From: Straminergon stramineum
Taxonomy: Eukaryota; Streptophyta; Bryopsida; Hypnales; Calliergonaceae
Direction: 5' to 3'
DNA: 64,000 nucleotides
Assembly: GCA_963920665.1 (NCBI GenBank)
Contig: OY987265.1
Span: forward strand, 44,149,001-44,213,000
A program made the translations under genes and the position numbers. Shown piece after piece: positions 11,200 through 26,607 of the stretch (positions are counted from its first letter, which is position 1; each line of letters begins with the position of its first letter). The notes beneath the pieces are model-generated. The model searched no databases, had not been told where the DNA came from, and was given only the letters and a program-made list of their open reading frames with translations.

Positions 11200-13335
11200 C
11201 TTCTCTCTCAACTGGCTCTCTCACAGAACTTGCTAGCTTGTTCTTTGTGCAGTGCATAAGCTACGCAGGTCCAAGAAAACCACGATCAAGCATGAATGAA
11301 ATTTGCCATAGCCAGATTTGTCTGTCTCCACTAGTTCAACTAAACTAACTACTTATTATTCTACTCAATTGATACCACCCTCTAGTAATCTCAAACACAA
11401 CTTGGACAATTCTAAGTAAACAACAAACGTTTATATTTAATTTGCAGTAATTAGGGTTTAGGTTTAGTTCATCTTGAAGCACCTTCCAGAGAGAATGTAA
11501 TGAAGATGAGGAACAAGCTTCCTCGGACTGAAAAGGCCTTGCAAGATGTACTCGAGACAATCAGCAGCAATGAAAATCATACAAGCACGTTTGGCTTCAA
11601 AGCATGGCAATTCTAGGCTTTAGGTGCTGCACTTGCTCTTTTAGTTTTTCCAGAACTACTCTGCCTTACTTGAGGAGTGACACCATTCCAGAATTCGACA
11701 TCCAAGCTTGGAAACCCCATCAGGAAGCCAGAGCCGGCCAGAAGGGAACATAAGTCCCCTAAAGTTCCCAATCCGTCCCCACCAGGTCCCCAAGCCGTTC
11801 ACACTCAAGTGCAGGAGGGCGGGAGCCAGGCCTTGAAGCCTTGCCTCGCACTACTGCGAACCCCGTCGTTTTTCATTCCGCAAATTCCGACCTGGGTCGC
11901 TTCTCACTCCTGTGGTCTGAAGTCACGTAATGTCTGGACAGCGGTGGGGTTGCTCTGCTTATCGGTGGACGTGCAACCAACGAGAGATGGGCTATGGACT
12001 TGAGGGAAAAGCGCTCGCCTCCTTACCTTCTTTGCGGTTTACCATACGGTTGAAATGAGGTGTGGTTTTGTAGACGGGATGAAGGAATGTGGCTTCAGAG
12101 TTGGTTCGAAATCGAGGGGTTGTTTCGGCCTTCTCATGTTCACATTTTCATGCCCTATGACGTGACTGTGCTTTTGATAGGGTTCAGTTTCACACTGCAA
12201 CAAGTAAACAGGAGATGCACAAGCAGCGAGATATTCATTTGTAACTCCACCAGGAAGTTCAATTGACCTCATTGGATTCACATCAACATTACTTTTCAAA
12301 TGTGCGGCGGAGTGAACGTGTGCCTGTAGATTGGTTAAATCAATTTCCGTGACCACAACTAACTGGATTCTATTGGAAATTCACTTTTGAACTAATGAGT
12401 GACGTTCAACGAAAATATCCATTTAGCTAATAGTAACTCCATCTACACCATAGAACCTAGTACCACAACATACCATGGCAAATAAAGATGAGGAACCTCC
12501 TCTACAAGAAGGCACATGCAACTTGCTGGCCAATGGAAGAAAACTCCAAGCGATGACTCTATCATGTTCAATTTGAGGTACTACTATCAAACAAATTTGG
12601 AAAAAACAAATGCAGGCTAACAGAAGTGAAATTCAAAAACTTCACAGTCAGTACATTCGATGGAGAAGAAGACATTTGCACTATTTCCTCGAAGTAGTTT
12701 CTATATCACTAGACTCATCTTGGATGCTATCCAACTGTAGATACAACGGCAACGACATGACAACCTTATGTGAACCTCCTAAGTGAATTGAAGAGAAGCT
12801 TCAGGCTAATGTCAACCACTATTCAAAGGTTCATCCTCACTATCACGCAGGAATGACTATCTTCTGACACGGTGCATGCCAAACTCTCTGTTTCTTTGAC
12901 GAAGCACACTCTCCATGCATGTTCAAACTATTGTGCACCTGAAACTCATTCAAAACATTTCCATAACAATGACATCGGCAAAATAAATAAGACTTATGCA
13001 ATGACTATAAGAATGCAAAGTAAACGCAAATTCCGAAATGACAAACTTCTTAAAATCACGTCATTCACTTCAGAGTACGGATATAAAAATTTCACTACAC
13101 ATATACCTAAAAATTTCTCACTATTGCATAGGCTTCTTCAAGTTTTTGGCTCCACTTCCTTGGCCCAGTACAAGGGCCTTCTTCCAACTGTCTATAGAAA
13201 GATTGAACACCTTCCGTAAAGGCTACTACTTCACTTTCTTTAATTTTGATTTCACTATTTCATTGACGCCTCTCACTTTTCTACTAATATCTACCCCTTT
13301 TGCTTGCATTCCGTTCAACTTTCTCATTCGTTGAA
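11200..13335. other. Gap between the HET and Tet-like genes
   Basis: This stretch holds the probable promoter and 5' leader of the HET gene and the 3' flank of the Tet-like gene. Two overlapping GC-richer frames, 11677-12003 (plus, 108 codons, Pro-rich) and 12039-12356 (minus, 105 codons), have no recognised domains. The frames at 12872-13334 are AT-rich and look incidental. Confidence 0.35.
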
Positions 13336-15266
13336 CTAAACTATCACTCGTAGGGACATTCCTATTCTTGTATGATTTGGATATGTTATAGAAGGTATGG
13401 TACTGTGGAAATCAGTTTTACCCCGCCAAATAATTTCAACAAGACCATCACAAGCATTGAAATCAACATACACTTTATAACTACCTAATACGAATTGACC
13501 CCCTTCACTTTTAAAACCCTCTTTTTGGCTTGCTAAGGAACCGCTAATGGAACATGTTGGTGCCCACATACCATAGGTGTAAGAATTAAAATCCCTATCT
13601 TGATGCATTGAATTACTAAAATCTTTCATAGTGTAAGTTAAGTTACTACAAAACGCACCGTCTTCTAAGCGCAAGATGTTGAATTCTGTTTCAGTTAAAG
13701 TTGGAACTTCAGCACTTGCTACTTCCTGTCTTGTATGCCGAAAAAGGGATGGTGCCAAGCTACAGAATTTCTTGCCAAAAATGGTAGAAATATCCGATAA
13801 CATTTCCTGCTCAGACTTCCAATTTTCAAGGCTAGAAGCCAAATCTTGCATGCGCCTATGAGGAACATACCGACCAAGAGTTAACCCCCGGTCCAAACCT
13901 GCAATCCACAAAACAAAAACTGTTCCATGAGAAGGTATTTTAAAAATAAAGAAAGAATGAAAACAACTTATGTACTTAGTATTACAAAAACATGTACATT
14001 ATACACCAAACATGAAACATACCCGCTCTCCAACCGACCGCATACATATCCCCCGTTTTCTGCGCTCGATTACACGCCACGAGACTAACGCCTTTTAAAA
14101 TGCTCATGAGCGTGGATGTCACTTTTTGATTTTCTTTGTATTCATCAACTAACATTCTCTCAAAAGGCATACATTTGACAATTAGCACAATTTCTTTTGT
14201 AGTTTTGTCTTGAATGGCCACCGTTCCGTGATGGATGTGGAAGTAATCATCGGGAATGCAATTTAGATACAGTCCGTCAAGATCCTCAAAGTTTCGTTCT
14301 TTTTGAACAACAAAAGCACCTACATTCCATGATTTAAATTATTAGAACAAAAATAAACCAAAAAGACTTGATCAATACCTTTATGAAACATTATCAAGAA
14401 TAATAATTTAAAAGGGAATTATATATTTTCATTGATTTAAAAAAATTTATTTGAAAAAACAAACATACTCATAAAACACATAACAAAAGGAACAACATGT
14501 GTCCACATATGCCTATTATGCGGAAGAAATCAAAGACAAACAAAATAACAAAGACCAAATATATGACATATGTATCATCTAATACCATAACATGTGAGAA
14601 AAGTTTAAATTAAAATAAACATCACTGACGTCATGTCTGTTTCTGAAGAATTACCTTTGACTTCTGCTCGCACAACTTCAAATTCTCCAATCCTTTTTCC
14701 CGTCAAACAAGCTTTGCTATAATCTTTTTGTTTCTTCCTTTTCTTTAAAAGTGCCAAGTTTTCAAATCTGCAGAAACAAATCAATCCATTAAAATACCAT
14801 TATATTTCTGAATTGACATTATATTATTTTGAAACTCAAGCGTAAAAGCTCCTCACTTCTCTCCCTCTATAATTGTATAGAATGACAATGAAATTGGATT
14901 GAGAAACATCAAAAGCCAATTGCTTCTTTGTTACTCAAATCCCTCTAAATTTGGAAAATATGAATGAAGATGTATAAAGGCCAATTACCTTGTTACATTC
15001 CTCAATTCATTTTATGATTAAACAGAAATGATGAAGTTGGCTTCAAGGCCAATTGCCTTTTGCCTTTTTATCGACTTGCATCTAATACCATAGAGCGGGA
15101 GAGCATAAAGGCCAATTGCCTAATTGCTCCCCTCACCCGATGTAGAAAATCTGAGAAGATAAACATGTGACATTTCATCTATTTATAATCAATACCAAAC
15201 TAAATAAGGAAAATAAGTGGTGATGTATACCAATTCAACTTACCCAATGCTTCTTCGACCGGCCAT
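13336..15266 (-). CDS. Tet-like 2OG-Fe(II) oxygenase (PF20515-type, TET/JBP-related)
   Basis: Four exons join in perfect phase into 331 codons: 15266-15244, 14767-14655, 14319-14023 and 13898-13336, all with GT..AG borders. The start MAGRRSIG comes from an ATG directly followed by a consensus gtaagt donor. The middle holds an 'RAQKTGDMYAVGWRAG' segment typical of the fungal Tet-like oxygenases (abundant in rust and other basidiomycetes). The C-terminal double-stranded beta helix has the iron triad H243-x-D245 (in MHQDRDFNSYTYGMWAP) and H309 (in DFHSTIP), plus the 2OG-binding Arg at R322 (TRIGMSLRV). A basic KKRKKQKD stretch near residue 16 could be a nuclear signal. Relatives TET and JBP oxidise 5-methylcytosine or thymine in DNA; the substrate here is inferred only. 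No stop or frameshift breaks it, unlike most genes nearby. I am fairly sure of the family and unsure of the function. Confidence 0.8.
14911..15122. repeat. Four ~65 bp degenerate repeats in intron 1 of the Tet-like gene
   Basis: The phrase 'aaaggccaattgcct' or a close variant occurs at about 14912, 14976, 15045 and 15107, so the spacing is 63-68 bp. All four lie in the first intron (15243-14768). It looks like a small decayed tandem repeat. Confidence 0.5.
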
Positions 15267-15689
15267 GTGCAGAATTAGGTCCAAGATACTCTTGCTACAC
15301 AAACACAATCAATTTCTCAGAATCTTAGATAATTGGATTTTGCATCAATGCTACTCTAGCCTAAACCATTCATTACATACTCTAGGAAGCTACATACCTC
15401 TAATACTCCTAATTACCTTCATTACATTCTTGCATTGTCAGTAAAAGTCCTCTTCAATACAACTAAAGCATGACAACAAAATTCGGTACTTCACATTTCT
15501 GGTATGCCAACAAATCAAGCTTACCAATATGATCTTCATCATTTCCCCCAAATGTTTAATGCAGGTTTGGAAGTTCCTTCAATCACTTTAGAAATGAGGT
15601 TCCCTCACTTCACTTCCATTTAAAATTGGTCGTCCATATATTCAAATTAAAGGTAGAAGGAACTCATTTAAAATTGGAAAAAAAATTTC

Positions 15690-17826
<2,137 letters not shown>

Positions 17827-20128
17827 CACCACACGCATGGAACAGACGTTAAAAAAAGGAACTCAAGCAACAAATTCTATTAGTATCACATCCTATTCAT
17901 ACCATGTACAGTTTCGGAACTTCTTGAACATGTGGAGATAACCCGGGATCACACAGACAGAGAAGTAACGAACTAAAACCTACTCAAAACTGCTTCAATT
18001 TCTTAAACATGAATGTTCGTAACTTGCATTCGTACTTTAGGGGTTCCCTCCCCTGAGCACCACCACTGCCTTCTACACTTGATGCATGCTCGCAAAAGAG
18101 GGCAAAACCTGTTACGAAGTCATGAAAGGTGCAAGGCGGTGACCGTTACAATCGAATACTCACGCATCATTGGAAAATAATATTCCGTCACTCGGTGGAG
18201 GATCTCGAATTTAGAGTTCAGCTTAGTATTACTCCAATATTATCCTTCCACTTCCTGAACTCCTCTCCGACGACTTCTTTCTCTGCCACGTCCCTATTTG
18301 CAACGGGGAATATCAACTCCAGAACAAACTGATGCGATGCTCTTCATCACGGTAGAAAACACCACCGTCTGCAAAAATCACATTGTAAACGAAAATCTCC
18401 TTCAGAATAGACAAAAATACCCTATTGCATGATAATCCCACAAACACTACTTTGTAGACGGTGAAAAAACACATTTCGTCAATATAGAAAACAATAGTCT
18501 GCCCTTATAATAGAACACCTAAAGAAGCTTAACCACAACTGCTCCTTATGCAAATCAGCCTGAATTGGGTCTGGAAAAAAAAAATGTACGACCAGTACGA
18601 CCCTGCTCTGCAAGACACTTGAACCATGCATTTTTACTTTCTCAGCTGCTCCTCGATTGTAGAGGTTTCCAGTACTTCACAATATATTTATTCCTCCATC
18701 GAGTGAGGCTGCGAAGGAAAATTATAAGTTGGGCTTTAGGACTGTTAACACACGAAGGTCTCAAAAAAAGGCAATGCACAAATCCAGGAATCGACACTCA
18801 CACTCTCTATCAAGACTGATTTTACAACTTCCTCCGAATCAACCATTACACGATGATTGGCGAACAGTATACATGACAGATTCCTTGTCGACTTCCTGAA
18901 CATTGTCAATGATCTTCGAAACAAGTTTCATATGAGTTCTTGTCAACTCCTCTATGTGAAATTCAATGACTTGCATGTTCGATTTTAAATTTCTGAGTAG
19001 TTCAAGACAGAGCCCTCATAAGCATCCTAAATGCAATAGTGAGAGAAAACATAATCTTCCCACATTCCAAAGCTGTTGCTGCTACATCTGTTCAGCTCGT
19101 AGTTTATTATTTGTTGTTCAAGAAAGTTACAAGATAAATCAAAAAGCAATATGTCCGTCAACTGTACATTACTTACGGATACACAGGAATTCAAATGGCC
19201 CAATAAGACAGTCCAGCTATTTCATTAAGTAACCTTCAAACTCCTCCTCTCAAGCAAAGCTGTTCCTCATCGCATGAGAATTTCGTCAGTTCTGCTCTGA
19301 CAAAAAGGAAAAAACTCCTGAAAGATTACGAAGTTCAATCTTCTATCTTGTCTAACATTCCGTTAAACTTTATGAGTTGTACATTCAGTATTACAGGCTA
19401 CCAATGATGGAGACCGTCAAATATGTTAGATCGGAGACTGTACATTTGAACAACAGGTTCACCCCAAGCAAGAAGAAAATGTCACGACTTAGGCATCCAG
19501 GAAGTCTGAAAGTCTGAAAATCCAGTCTCAGTAAATAAAAATGTTGTGAATCAAATCTGAAATTATGAATACAATTGTAGAAATTTCATCGTTTCGGTAC
19601 TTATGTGTTAACGTACAGCTTGGTACACCTTGAATTACGCTGACTTTCTAGGCATGAAAATAGAAATTCGCATGACACATATGTCCCATACCCTTCTCAA
19701 GTCTTCTCAATCTTAAAGCTTCTCTTGCCCACTGCTCAGAACTCTTTAAAGAATATGTGAAACAATCCCATGGCTTCGCAGAGGATGAACACCGAGCAAT
19801 GCAAGGCAAGGACTGAAGCGGAGCGGCGGTACAGGTAGCCAGCACATTGCTGCTCCCATTGCAAGAGAAAAAAGGGTTAATTTAAATGCTTGAAATTATC
19901 ATGGACGATATCCCTCATCCTCTGAATTTAAACGGAGTTGAAGAAACAAAATCACATAGAAATCTGGCCAACGACATATGCATCCCCTGCTACGAAGCTT
20001 AAATAATAAAGTGTTCACTTGAAGTAAAAGTCCCTGGGCAGTTCACTCTACCATCACTGCCATGCCTCCAAGAATGCACCGTACATCTAAAATTGTCATC
20101 AATTACAAATGAAAGGAACACAAGCTGC
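17827..20128. other. Intergenic, no gene recognised
   Basis: AT-rich DNA with short incidental frames only. The minus-strand frame 19845-19648 (65 codons) has some coding feel but no family and no clear splice partners. Any promoter of the GAPDH relic would lie here. Confidence 0.35.
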
Positions 20129-21108
20129 TTAACCCCTCATCGCCCAAAGTCCAAACGTATGTAAAAACATCCTTGCTTTTCAAGTGCTATAAGTCTAAAT
20201 TTCAGTGAGGTATGAAAATCTCAACCATACAATATTGTAGTGTGCATGTTGTAGATAGTGTGAAACAAATTTGGGGTCATTTGACCGTATAGATTGTAAG
20301 ATTATAATGTTTTAGTCTTGAAAAAAGATGCTGAAATTTTCTTGAAAACACATTTGGAGGTGAAATTCGATTTCTAAACCTACTCAAATGAAAAAACTTC
20401 AAACTACAAAGTGATTCAAAACAAAACAAAAACGCTTTGGGGGAAAAAAATATCATTCAATTGACTCATTGTGTCCAGAAGATTGTTTTTAAATGTCAAA
20501 AACCAGTGAAAAAAGTAGCAATAAATCACATCTATGGCTGAACCTCCCTCTATTAAAATGCTTCTCAGTCACTCATGAACTCTTGGATTGATATGAAATT
20601 CTAACCACAAAAACTAGACTAGTATATAAAACTTTTCCAACAAAAATTATTTAAAACGGACCACGTATGAAGAAGTTATAAGCCGCGGAAGTTCACTGTA
20701 ATGCAAAAATGTCTGCATTCCGAACTTCGAATTGTTCCCAAACATTCAAAACAACTTGGTTTGACATGAAAATTTTACAAAAATAACTACAATTTTAGAG
20801 GAACAAAACCCAAAAAATTTTATTGAAAAAAAACATTTAATGAAAAATTTACAAGCACCCAAAGTTGCAGCCATCAAAATGCAATGTGGTGAACTCAAAT
20901 TGAACCTGTGAACTTCGAAGGGCTCTCAAAAACTCATTACATCTTGTATCGATCTGAAAATTTTACTAGTGAAACTAGACTAATATGCGCCACTTTTCCA
21001 ACAAGTTTTATTGAATTCGGACATGGGATGAAGAAGTAACAGCAATTCGAATATGACTGCCACACAATGTGAGGACACTTTTCGTCCCCTTGGGCGATGA
21101 GGGGTTAA
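20129..21108. mobile_element. TTAA-flanked inverted-repeat element B
   Basis: A perfect 19 bp inverted repeat bounds it: TTAACCCCTCATCGCCCAA at 20129-20147 and its reverse complement at 21090-21108. Read as a TTAA target duplication plus 15 bp CCCCTCATCGCCCAA termini, this fits a piggyBac-type non-autonomous element of 980 bp. Inside, a ~100 bp segment near 20590-20690 ('aactagactagtat..acttttccaacaa..atgaagaagt') recurs in degraded form at 20945-21050, a direct internal duplication about 355 bp apart. There is no transposase frame. Confidence 0.6.
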
Positions 21109-24100
21109 CAAGCGGCTAACAGTACTTCCAATTGTTGACATTCTGGATAAAACTTTGTAGCTGCACCCACCCCAGACTACCGTAAATTATTTTTCCCGCA
21201 CTGATAAAACAGAATCTCTGGTTTCCCAATTCCCAACAACAATAAAAAAAAGGTCCGACATGGTCATTTGCAGTATTGGTCGCCTGTAGTTCGTCGTGCG
21301 TGAATCTTGGCAGTTTTTTCCGCTAATCTAACGTTTCGAAAGAAAGCACAATCGCCCTCATCTGTGATTTAATTCGCACTTCCATGGCACATATGCAAAG
21401 TACTGCTAAACAGAGACAGTCAGTACTGCAAGCTCGTCAATCTTCTTCTATTTTTTTTAGGCAAAATTAAAATCCATGCGGAATATGCTGACTTGCTATT
21501 CCCCAAAGCTGTGGAAGCTGAAGTTGCTGCATGTTCAAATTTCCAGATCCCGTAATTTCCTTTAACCTACGTAGTGAAATTTTGTCGAACTAAGTACATT
21601 GACGTCAGCCTAGTTAGAGTCACTGGTATTTTGAAGCTGCAAAACTATCGGTCAACCTCTATGTTCTCAATTCTACTTTGTGTACGAAAAGTTATGACAA
21701 ACACAAATTCCACTCAATGCTTTCGTTTGACGACAATATATCACAGTCACTTCAGGTGGACGGGAAAATGAATTGAAAGTACCACTGCAATCCGAACGTC
21801 TAATAAAAAGCCAATCTGAATTTCAACAAAATCAAGATCGCTTGATACGGGAGAAAAAAACGACGACACAAAGGGAAAGTAGAAGGCGAGATTGATTCAC
21901 AGACTTACCTCAAAAGAATCTGTGATGGAGTTTCTTTACCGAAAACTTATCCGTACATTGTCTCCAGCTCCAAACGCTTGCTCCAAACGCCGTCAGTGAC
22001 TATAGATTACTGTCACACCAATTTCGTTCGGAATTTTTAGCCTGAGTCACACTAGTATAGAAACCTTCCGAAAAAAGGACACGTGCACATCTACATTTCA
22101 CATTTCCAGTCCACAAAATAGCGAAATAACTTACATGGCATACGGAGGTGCGTCAGTGCTCTTCTACGGTGAGACAAGATGATACACAGTACAATGAAGA
22201 CATATGACCCAGAATTATGCAGAGAAACTAGTCCACATACATGTCACATGTCCCCTTCTCCATTCGCGCCTGCTTCTCTGTTATACAAACAACAAATAAA
22301 CGGTAACAACTACCATACGCAGTGAAGTAATTTAAAAGTACAATGGCTCAATGGGATTTTAAGGACATGTACTACACGAGGCTATGGCCAAACCCTTCAC
22401 CCTCTCCAGGATAATGAAGCACTACTTGGTACATTGAAATACATTGATATTCACTCCAAGAAACAATAGAACAAGAAAATGGCATCACTGCATAACTGTC
22501 TTTATTCTAGTTCTTTCCACAACAGAAACCTATCTTCATTTCATTCGGCAGTGTTCCATACTCTTGGCACTCTCACGTATACTTCATGCGAATGAAAGGC
22601 AAATACGCATATAGCAAACCGCCACTTCAACAATCTTTGCCATTTGCTAATTCTAACTTCAATGACCGTACTCGAAACAACTGACACAAGGGACCTGAGA
22701 AAGTCACAAAATGATAGGTTCGAAGTCCACGAAATCAGTGATATTGCTAAAGTAAGCTCAGGTAGATGAAATGAAACAACTTCGACACAAATGTGTCACT
22801 TGCTATGATAATATAATGCCGAGCATTGATCAAGCAGACTACAGACCTTCTTCAAACAGTAATATTCCTTCGTTGCCGATTTCCGCAAATGTGTACCTAT
22901 AAAATTGAACAAAAACTCACCTCCACAATACTCTGTAATTCGTTTGCTTCGAAGAAGTCAAGTAGCACAGGAAAACTATGAGTTTGCACAATGGCTACAT
23001 CACAGACTCGCACATCGTGCTTAACCTAAATATGCTTGACCTGTATGGAGACGGCATGAACTTCAAATCAATTGATTAACCGTACTCAGCAGCCTGCCAA
23101 AATGAAAATGAGATAATGACGACAGTACAATCGGAAAAAAAGATTTGACTCTCTTCTTGACCGTCAAAGCTTCAGTCAAGAAAGACGCAGCTGCGACAAA
23201 CAACAGTTGATTTCTTTTTCAAAACTAGTCCTCTGGTTTTCGTCAACTCAGAAGGAAGCTTGCAGTGCAGAGAAGTGCTATGCAGTGGAAAAGCATGCAA
23301 ACACTGACGTTGCGAATGTCCATTCGAACTCAGACGGAGGGCAAAGGCACTGGACAACAATAATGCGGCACTCAGGAAGAAGGATGACGGAAGTGACGAT
23401 ACCTGCTTGTGAATAGCAATTTCCGTCTGAGCGCGCCGAAGTCCCACCAAAATCGCTTGACAGTGCAGAAAAAAACGGGGAGAAAACGGGAAAGTAGGAA
23501 ATCCATATAATGTGACCTTCATTTTTGGGAATCTCTTCAAAATGACACCACTCCAAAGACCTTCACTCCGAATTTGTTGCTTATAAAGTACGTCAGCTTT
23601 GACAGTTTCCCTCCACTTCACAAAAAAAATGGTAAAAAGAAAAATCTTGGAGGAAAAAACGAAAAGAAAAACATCGCGGAGACAATTAACAGTTCACAAA
23701 TTACTGGACTTCACGTATGTTTTTGTCACCAACATATAATTGTGGTCTCTATCTCTGCAGTTCTAAAAAGGCTAGAATGAAGCTACACAGTTTGTGCCAA
23801 TACTTCAACGCATAGCCCTCCATGCAATATGCAAAGCAAATGTGGGCTCCTGGTAAGGGTAATTCTGAGATAAAACATCCTAATTCTCCAGCAATCTGTC
23901 TTCCACATGATACATGCAATTGGTTATGTGACATCACAGACAATGAACCACATGTACTCACTGTAGTTCCAATCATTAAACACTCCGCCGTGTAGCTGGA
24001 GCTTCAAGGGAGTACAATGGCTATTCACATTTTATTTTTATTTTTATTTCAATATGGTTTGACAAACAAATAATTATTTACAATTTTTATAGTACCATGA

Positions 24101-24120
24101 ATGACTACTATCTAGGTATA
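21109..24120. other. Intergenic, no gene recognised
   Basis: Short frames only. The largest, minus 23621-23172 (149 codons, Ser/Leu-rich), overlaps a C-rich tract and shows no domain. An ordinary promoter or 5' leader is possible, but no adjacent coding exon was found. Confidence 0.35.
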
Positions 24121-24450
24121 TAAGGTAGGAGGTTCATAAAGTGCCCATCTAAGAGCTGAAACTGAATTTTGGGGAGGTGAAACTTATTGAAATATTTTTT
24201 AGTAAATTTTTCTTGGAAGACAAGAGGAATTGACATCTAACCTAAGTCGTTTCATATTTTTTGGAGCTTTGTAGAATTAGTTATGAATTTTTGAAGTCGA
24301 AATGGCATAGGGCTCTGAAACCGCACACCTCCTCAAATGTACACTATTGGTACATGCCTGTAAAGATGAAAAAAACCCATGTAGACACAGTGTACATTTG
24401 AAGAGGTGTGCGGTTTTAAAGCCTGTGCGGATTTCGAGCCTCCTACCTTA
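24121..24450. repeat. Nested inverted repeat (hairpin or MITE)
   Basis: The outer ends TAAGGTAGGAGGTTC (24121-24135) and GAGCCTCCTACCTTA (24436-24450) are inverted copies with one C/T difference. Inside lies a second, 35 bp inverted repeat at 24311-24345 and 24389-24423 ('aaccgcacacctc..tcaaatgtacact'). Its three mismatches are all C/T or A/G. The loop is about 43 nt. No target duplication is clear. Confidence 0.6.
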
Positions 24451-24868
24451 CAACGCATGAATTACTAATTTGTAGTGATGTAAGATTGTAGATGATTGCT
24501 ACATGTACATGCTATTCATATGAATTATTATTTCTATTATATGAAACAAAGAAGTGCTTCAACGTCCTCTACCATTGGAATTTTTTTTTTTAATTCTAAG
24601 TAAACACATGAGCCTTTACTGACCATCATCCATCAATGAGAAGAAATCAATTTATTTAGAGAAGAGCTTTCATAAACGATTTCAGACAACAAAGAAATTG
24701 CAGGTCTCCCTTGTTGATGATTTCTACTATAGTCATCAAGTATTCAAGTTCGATGATCACCACTTGCAACACATGTCCATGTCATAGAATTCAACATTAT
24801 CAGACTTCCCAAAACAAAGTCCACGGTTTGGGAATTGTACTAGTCTGCATACTTAATCTTTCTAGGTA

Positions 24869-25721
24869 TTAACCGCTAAATGCTGAAGGCCTTGTTGGAG
24901 CTTCTTAGAGTTCGATCTAAAGTGAAGCAAAGCCAATAAGTTCAAAGAACTGTTTTTGAATTGTGATCACAAAAATTTTAAATAAACATGTCAGAAATGT
25001 ATTTCATTAAGAAATCATTGTTGTACGACTCGCAAAATTGAAAATTCTAATGTTTCATGATGAGAATGTTGGAGGTGTGAAAGTTATCCCAAACCTACAA
25101 TGTCAATCCTATTTCAAAAGTGAAATCTTAAAAAATTGGTCAACCAAATAAAAAAGAGATGGAAAGGTCTAATCTGCAGAACTCCAATCACTTTCCAACT
25201 TTTTGAAATGTTCTATTCATATATTTAAAATAAAATATAATGTCATTTTTTCTATAATATCTACCATATTGAAGGCTAATAATAAAGACCTCATTATAAT
25301 GGAAGTTTTCATATGCCATTTTTCCATTTATATTCTATGAATGTTGTAGATTTAAAACCGCACAATTTAAAATCTAAGAGATATATACAATTTAGACCAC
25401 GTGATTTGAACCTCGCAGTGCCAATTTTGTGGAATCCCCCTGTTTGAATGGAATATCTATTTACTTTTCAAGAGCTCTTGATGCTAGAAAACAAAGATCC
25501 ATAAAACAGAGCCTCCCATAAAATCTTGAAAAAATAAATCACAATCATGAATTTCCAAATCCGGATTTCAGATGCTAAAACTAGAATTTGAAAATATTTT
25601 GTGAAATGAAAAGTAGTAAACTACTATTGACAATAGTAATGTTCATAGGTTTTATTAATCTTGACAACATTGTCAACACTTAAATGTGGTCATTGTGGTG
25701 CCTCCAACTTTTAGGGGTTAA
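24869..25721. mobile_element. TTAA-flanked inverted-repeat element C
   Basis: TTAA at 24869-24872 is followed by CCGCTAAATGCTGAAGGC. TTAA at 25718-25721 is preceded by the inverted copy of CCCCTAAAAGTTGGAGGC. Fourteen of 18 terminal bases match, and the CCCCTAAA core is that of element A. The interior (853 bp in all) is AT-rich with no open frame. Confidence 0.45.
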
Positions 25722-26607
25722 AACAGCTTATAGAAGAGTTATAGTAGAAAGTATTCAAAGTTCGACAGATTTGAAAGTTCAACAAAGAACACATTGCACA
25801 TAATTAAGACAAAGAAGCGTTTGGTTCTATAGTCATTATAGAAACTATGACCAAGTAAAATGTAATTGGATACATGACCGAGAATGTCAAACAACTTTTC
25901 GGACTTTTTAAAATTAAATTCAGAAATTTTTTCTCCAATTTAGGGTTTTATTCATATTTTTTTGTTAAATAAAAAAATTCTTAGTAAAAGGTCATGAAAG
26001 ACAGGTATGTTGTCCCATCTGAGCATTCTCAAAGAAATGTCATTTCTTTCCTTTCATTATCCTTTCTTCTCTTTTCCATCAAAATTCATATTATCGATAG
26101 AACTCTATTTCTGGATTGCTTGCAGAAAGGTCTTAAACAATTTCCCATGTACAAACAAATTGTATCCCTTTACATTGCACTGAAATGTAGTACTATTAAT
26201 TTTCATTAAGTACACGTAGTACCAACATTCTATAATTGGTCATTAGTCATCTGGGTAGGAAAAACAATTATAGTTTTTATTACTAAAATTCTACATACAT
26301 AAGCATGACCAACTATTATATTATTGGATATGTATAAGTGCTATATAAAAAAAAAAAAAGAAGTACCATCTTATATATATTCGTACTAGAATACATGATG
26401 TGAAATTTAATAAAACCACATATTTGCTATTGATAAAGACATTCTAATTGTGGCGGATACCTTAGGGATGATTTCCAAGCCAAAGAGCATATATACAGAT
26501 GAGAATCTCCTCCACCAGTCGTGGCGCTCCCTTCAAGTCACCGAAAAGCCATTTTATTGTATGGTCCTCGAATTTATTTATTTGAACCAACCGAAGGTCC
26601 GCTTCAC
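25722..26607. other. Intergenic, nothing recognised
   Basis: AT-rich spacer between TTAA element C and the proposed left end of the CACTA element. Only a 71-codon incidental frame is present. Confidence 0.35.

Noticed and set aside
11677..12356. Two ~105-codon frames between the HET and Tet-like genes as genes
   Set aside because: No recognised domain and no supporting splice sites; kept only as part of the intergenic description.
8462..15266. Fungal contamination as the source of the HET and Tet-like genes
   Set aside because: Both lie in one contiguous window with plant transposon and plant gene relics, and the Tet-like gene has long AT-rich introns. Mis-assembly cannot be fully excluded without reads.
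23172..23621. 149-codon minus-strand frame as a gene
   Set aside because: Low-complexity Ser/Leu/Phe composition from a C-rich tract, overlapping frames on both strands, no domain or splice context.
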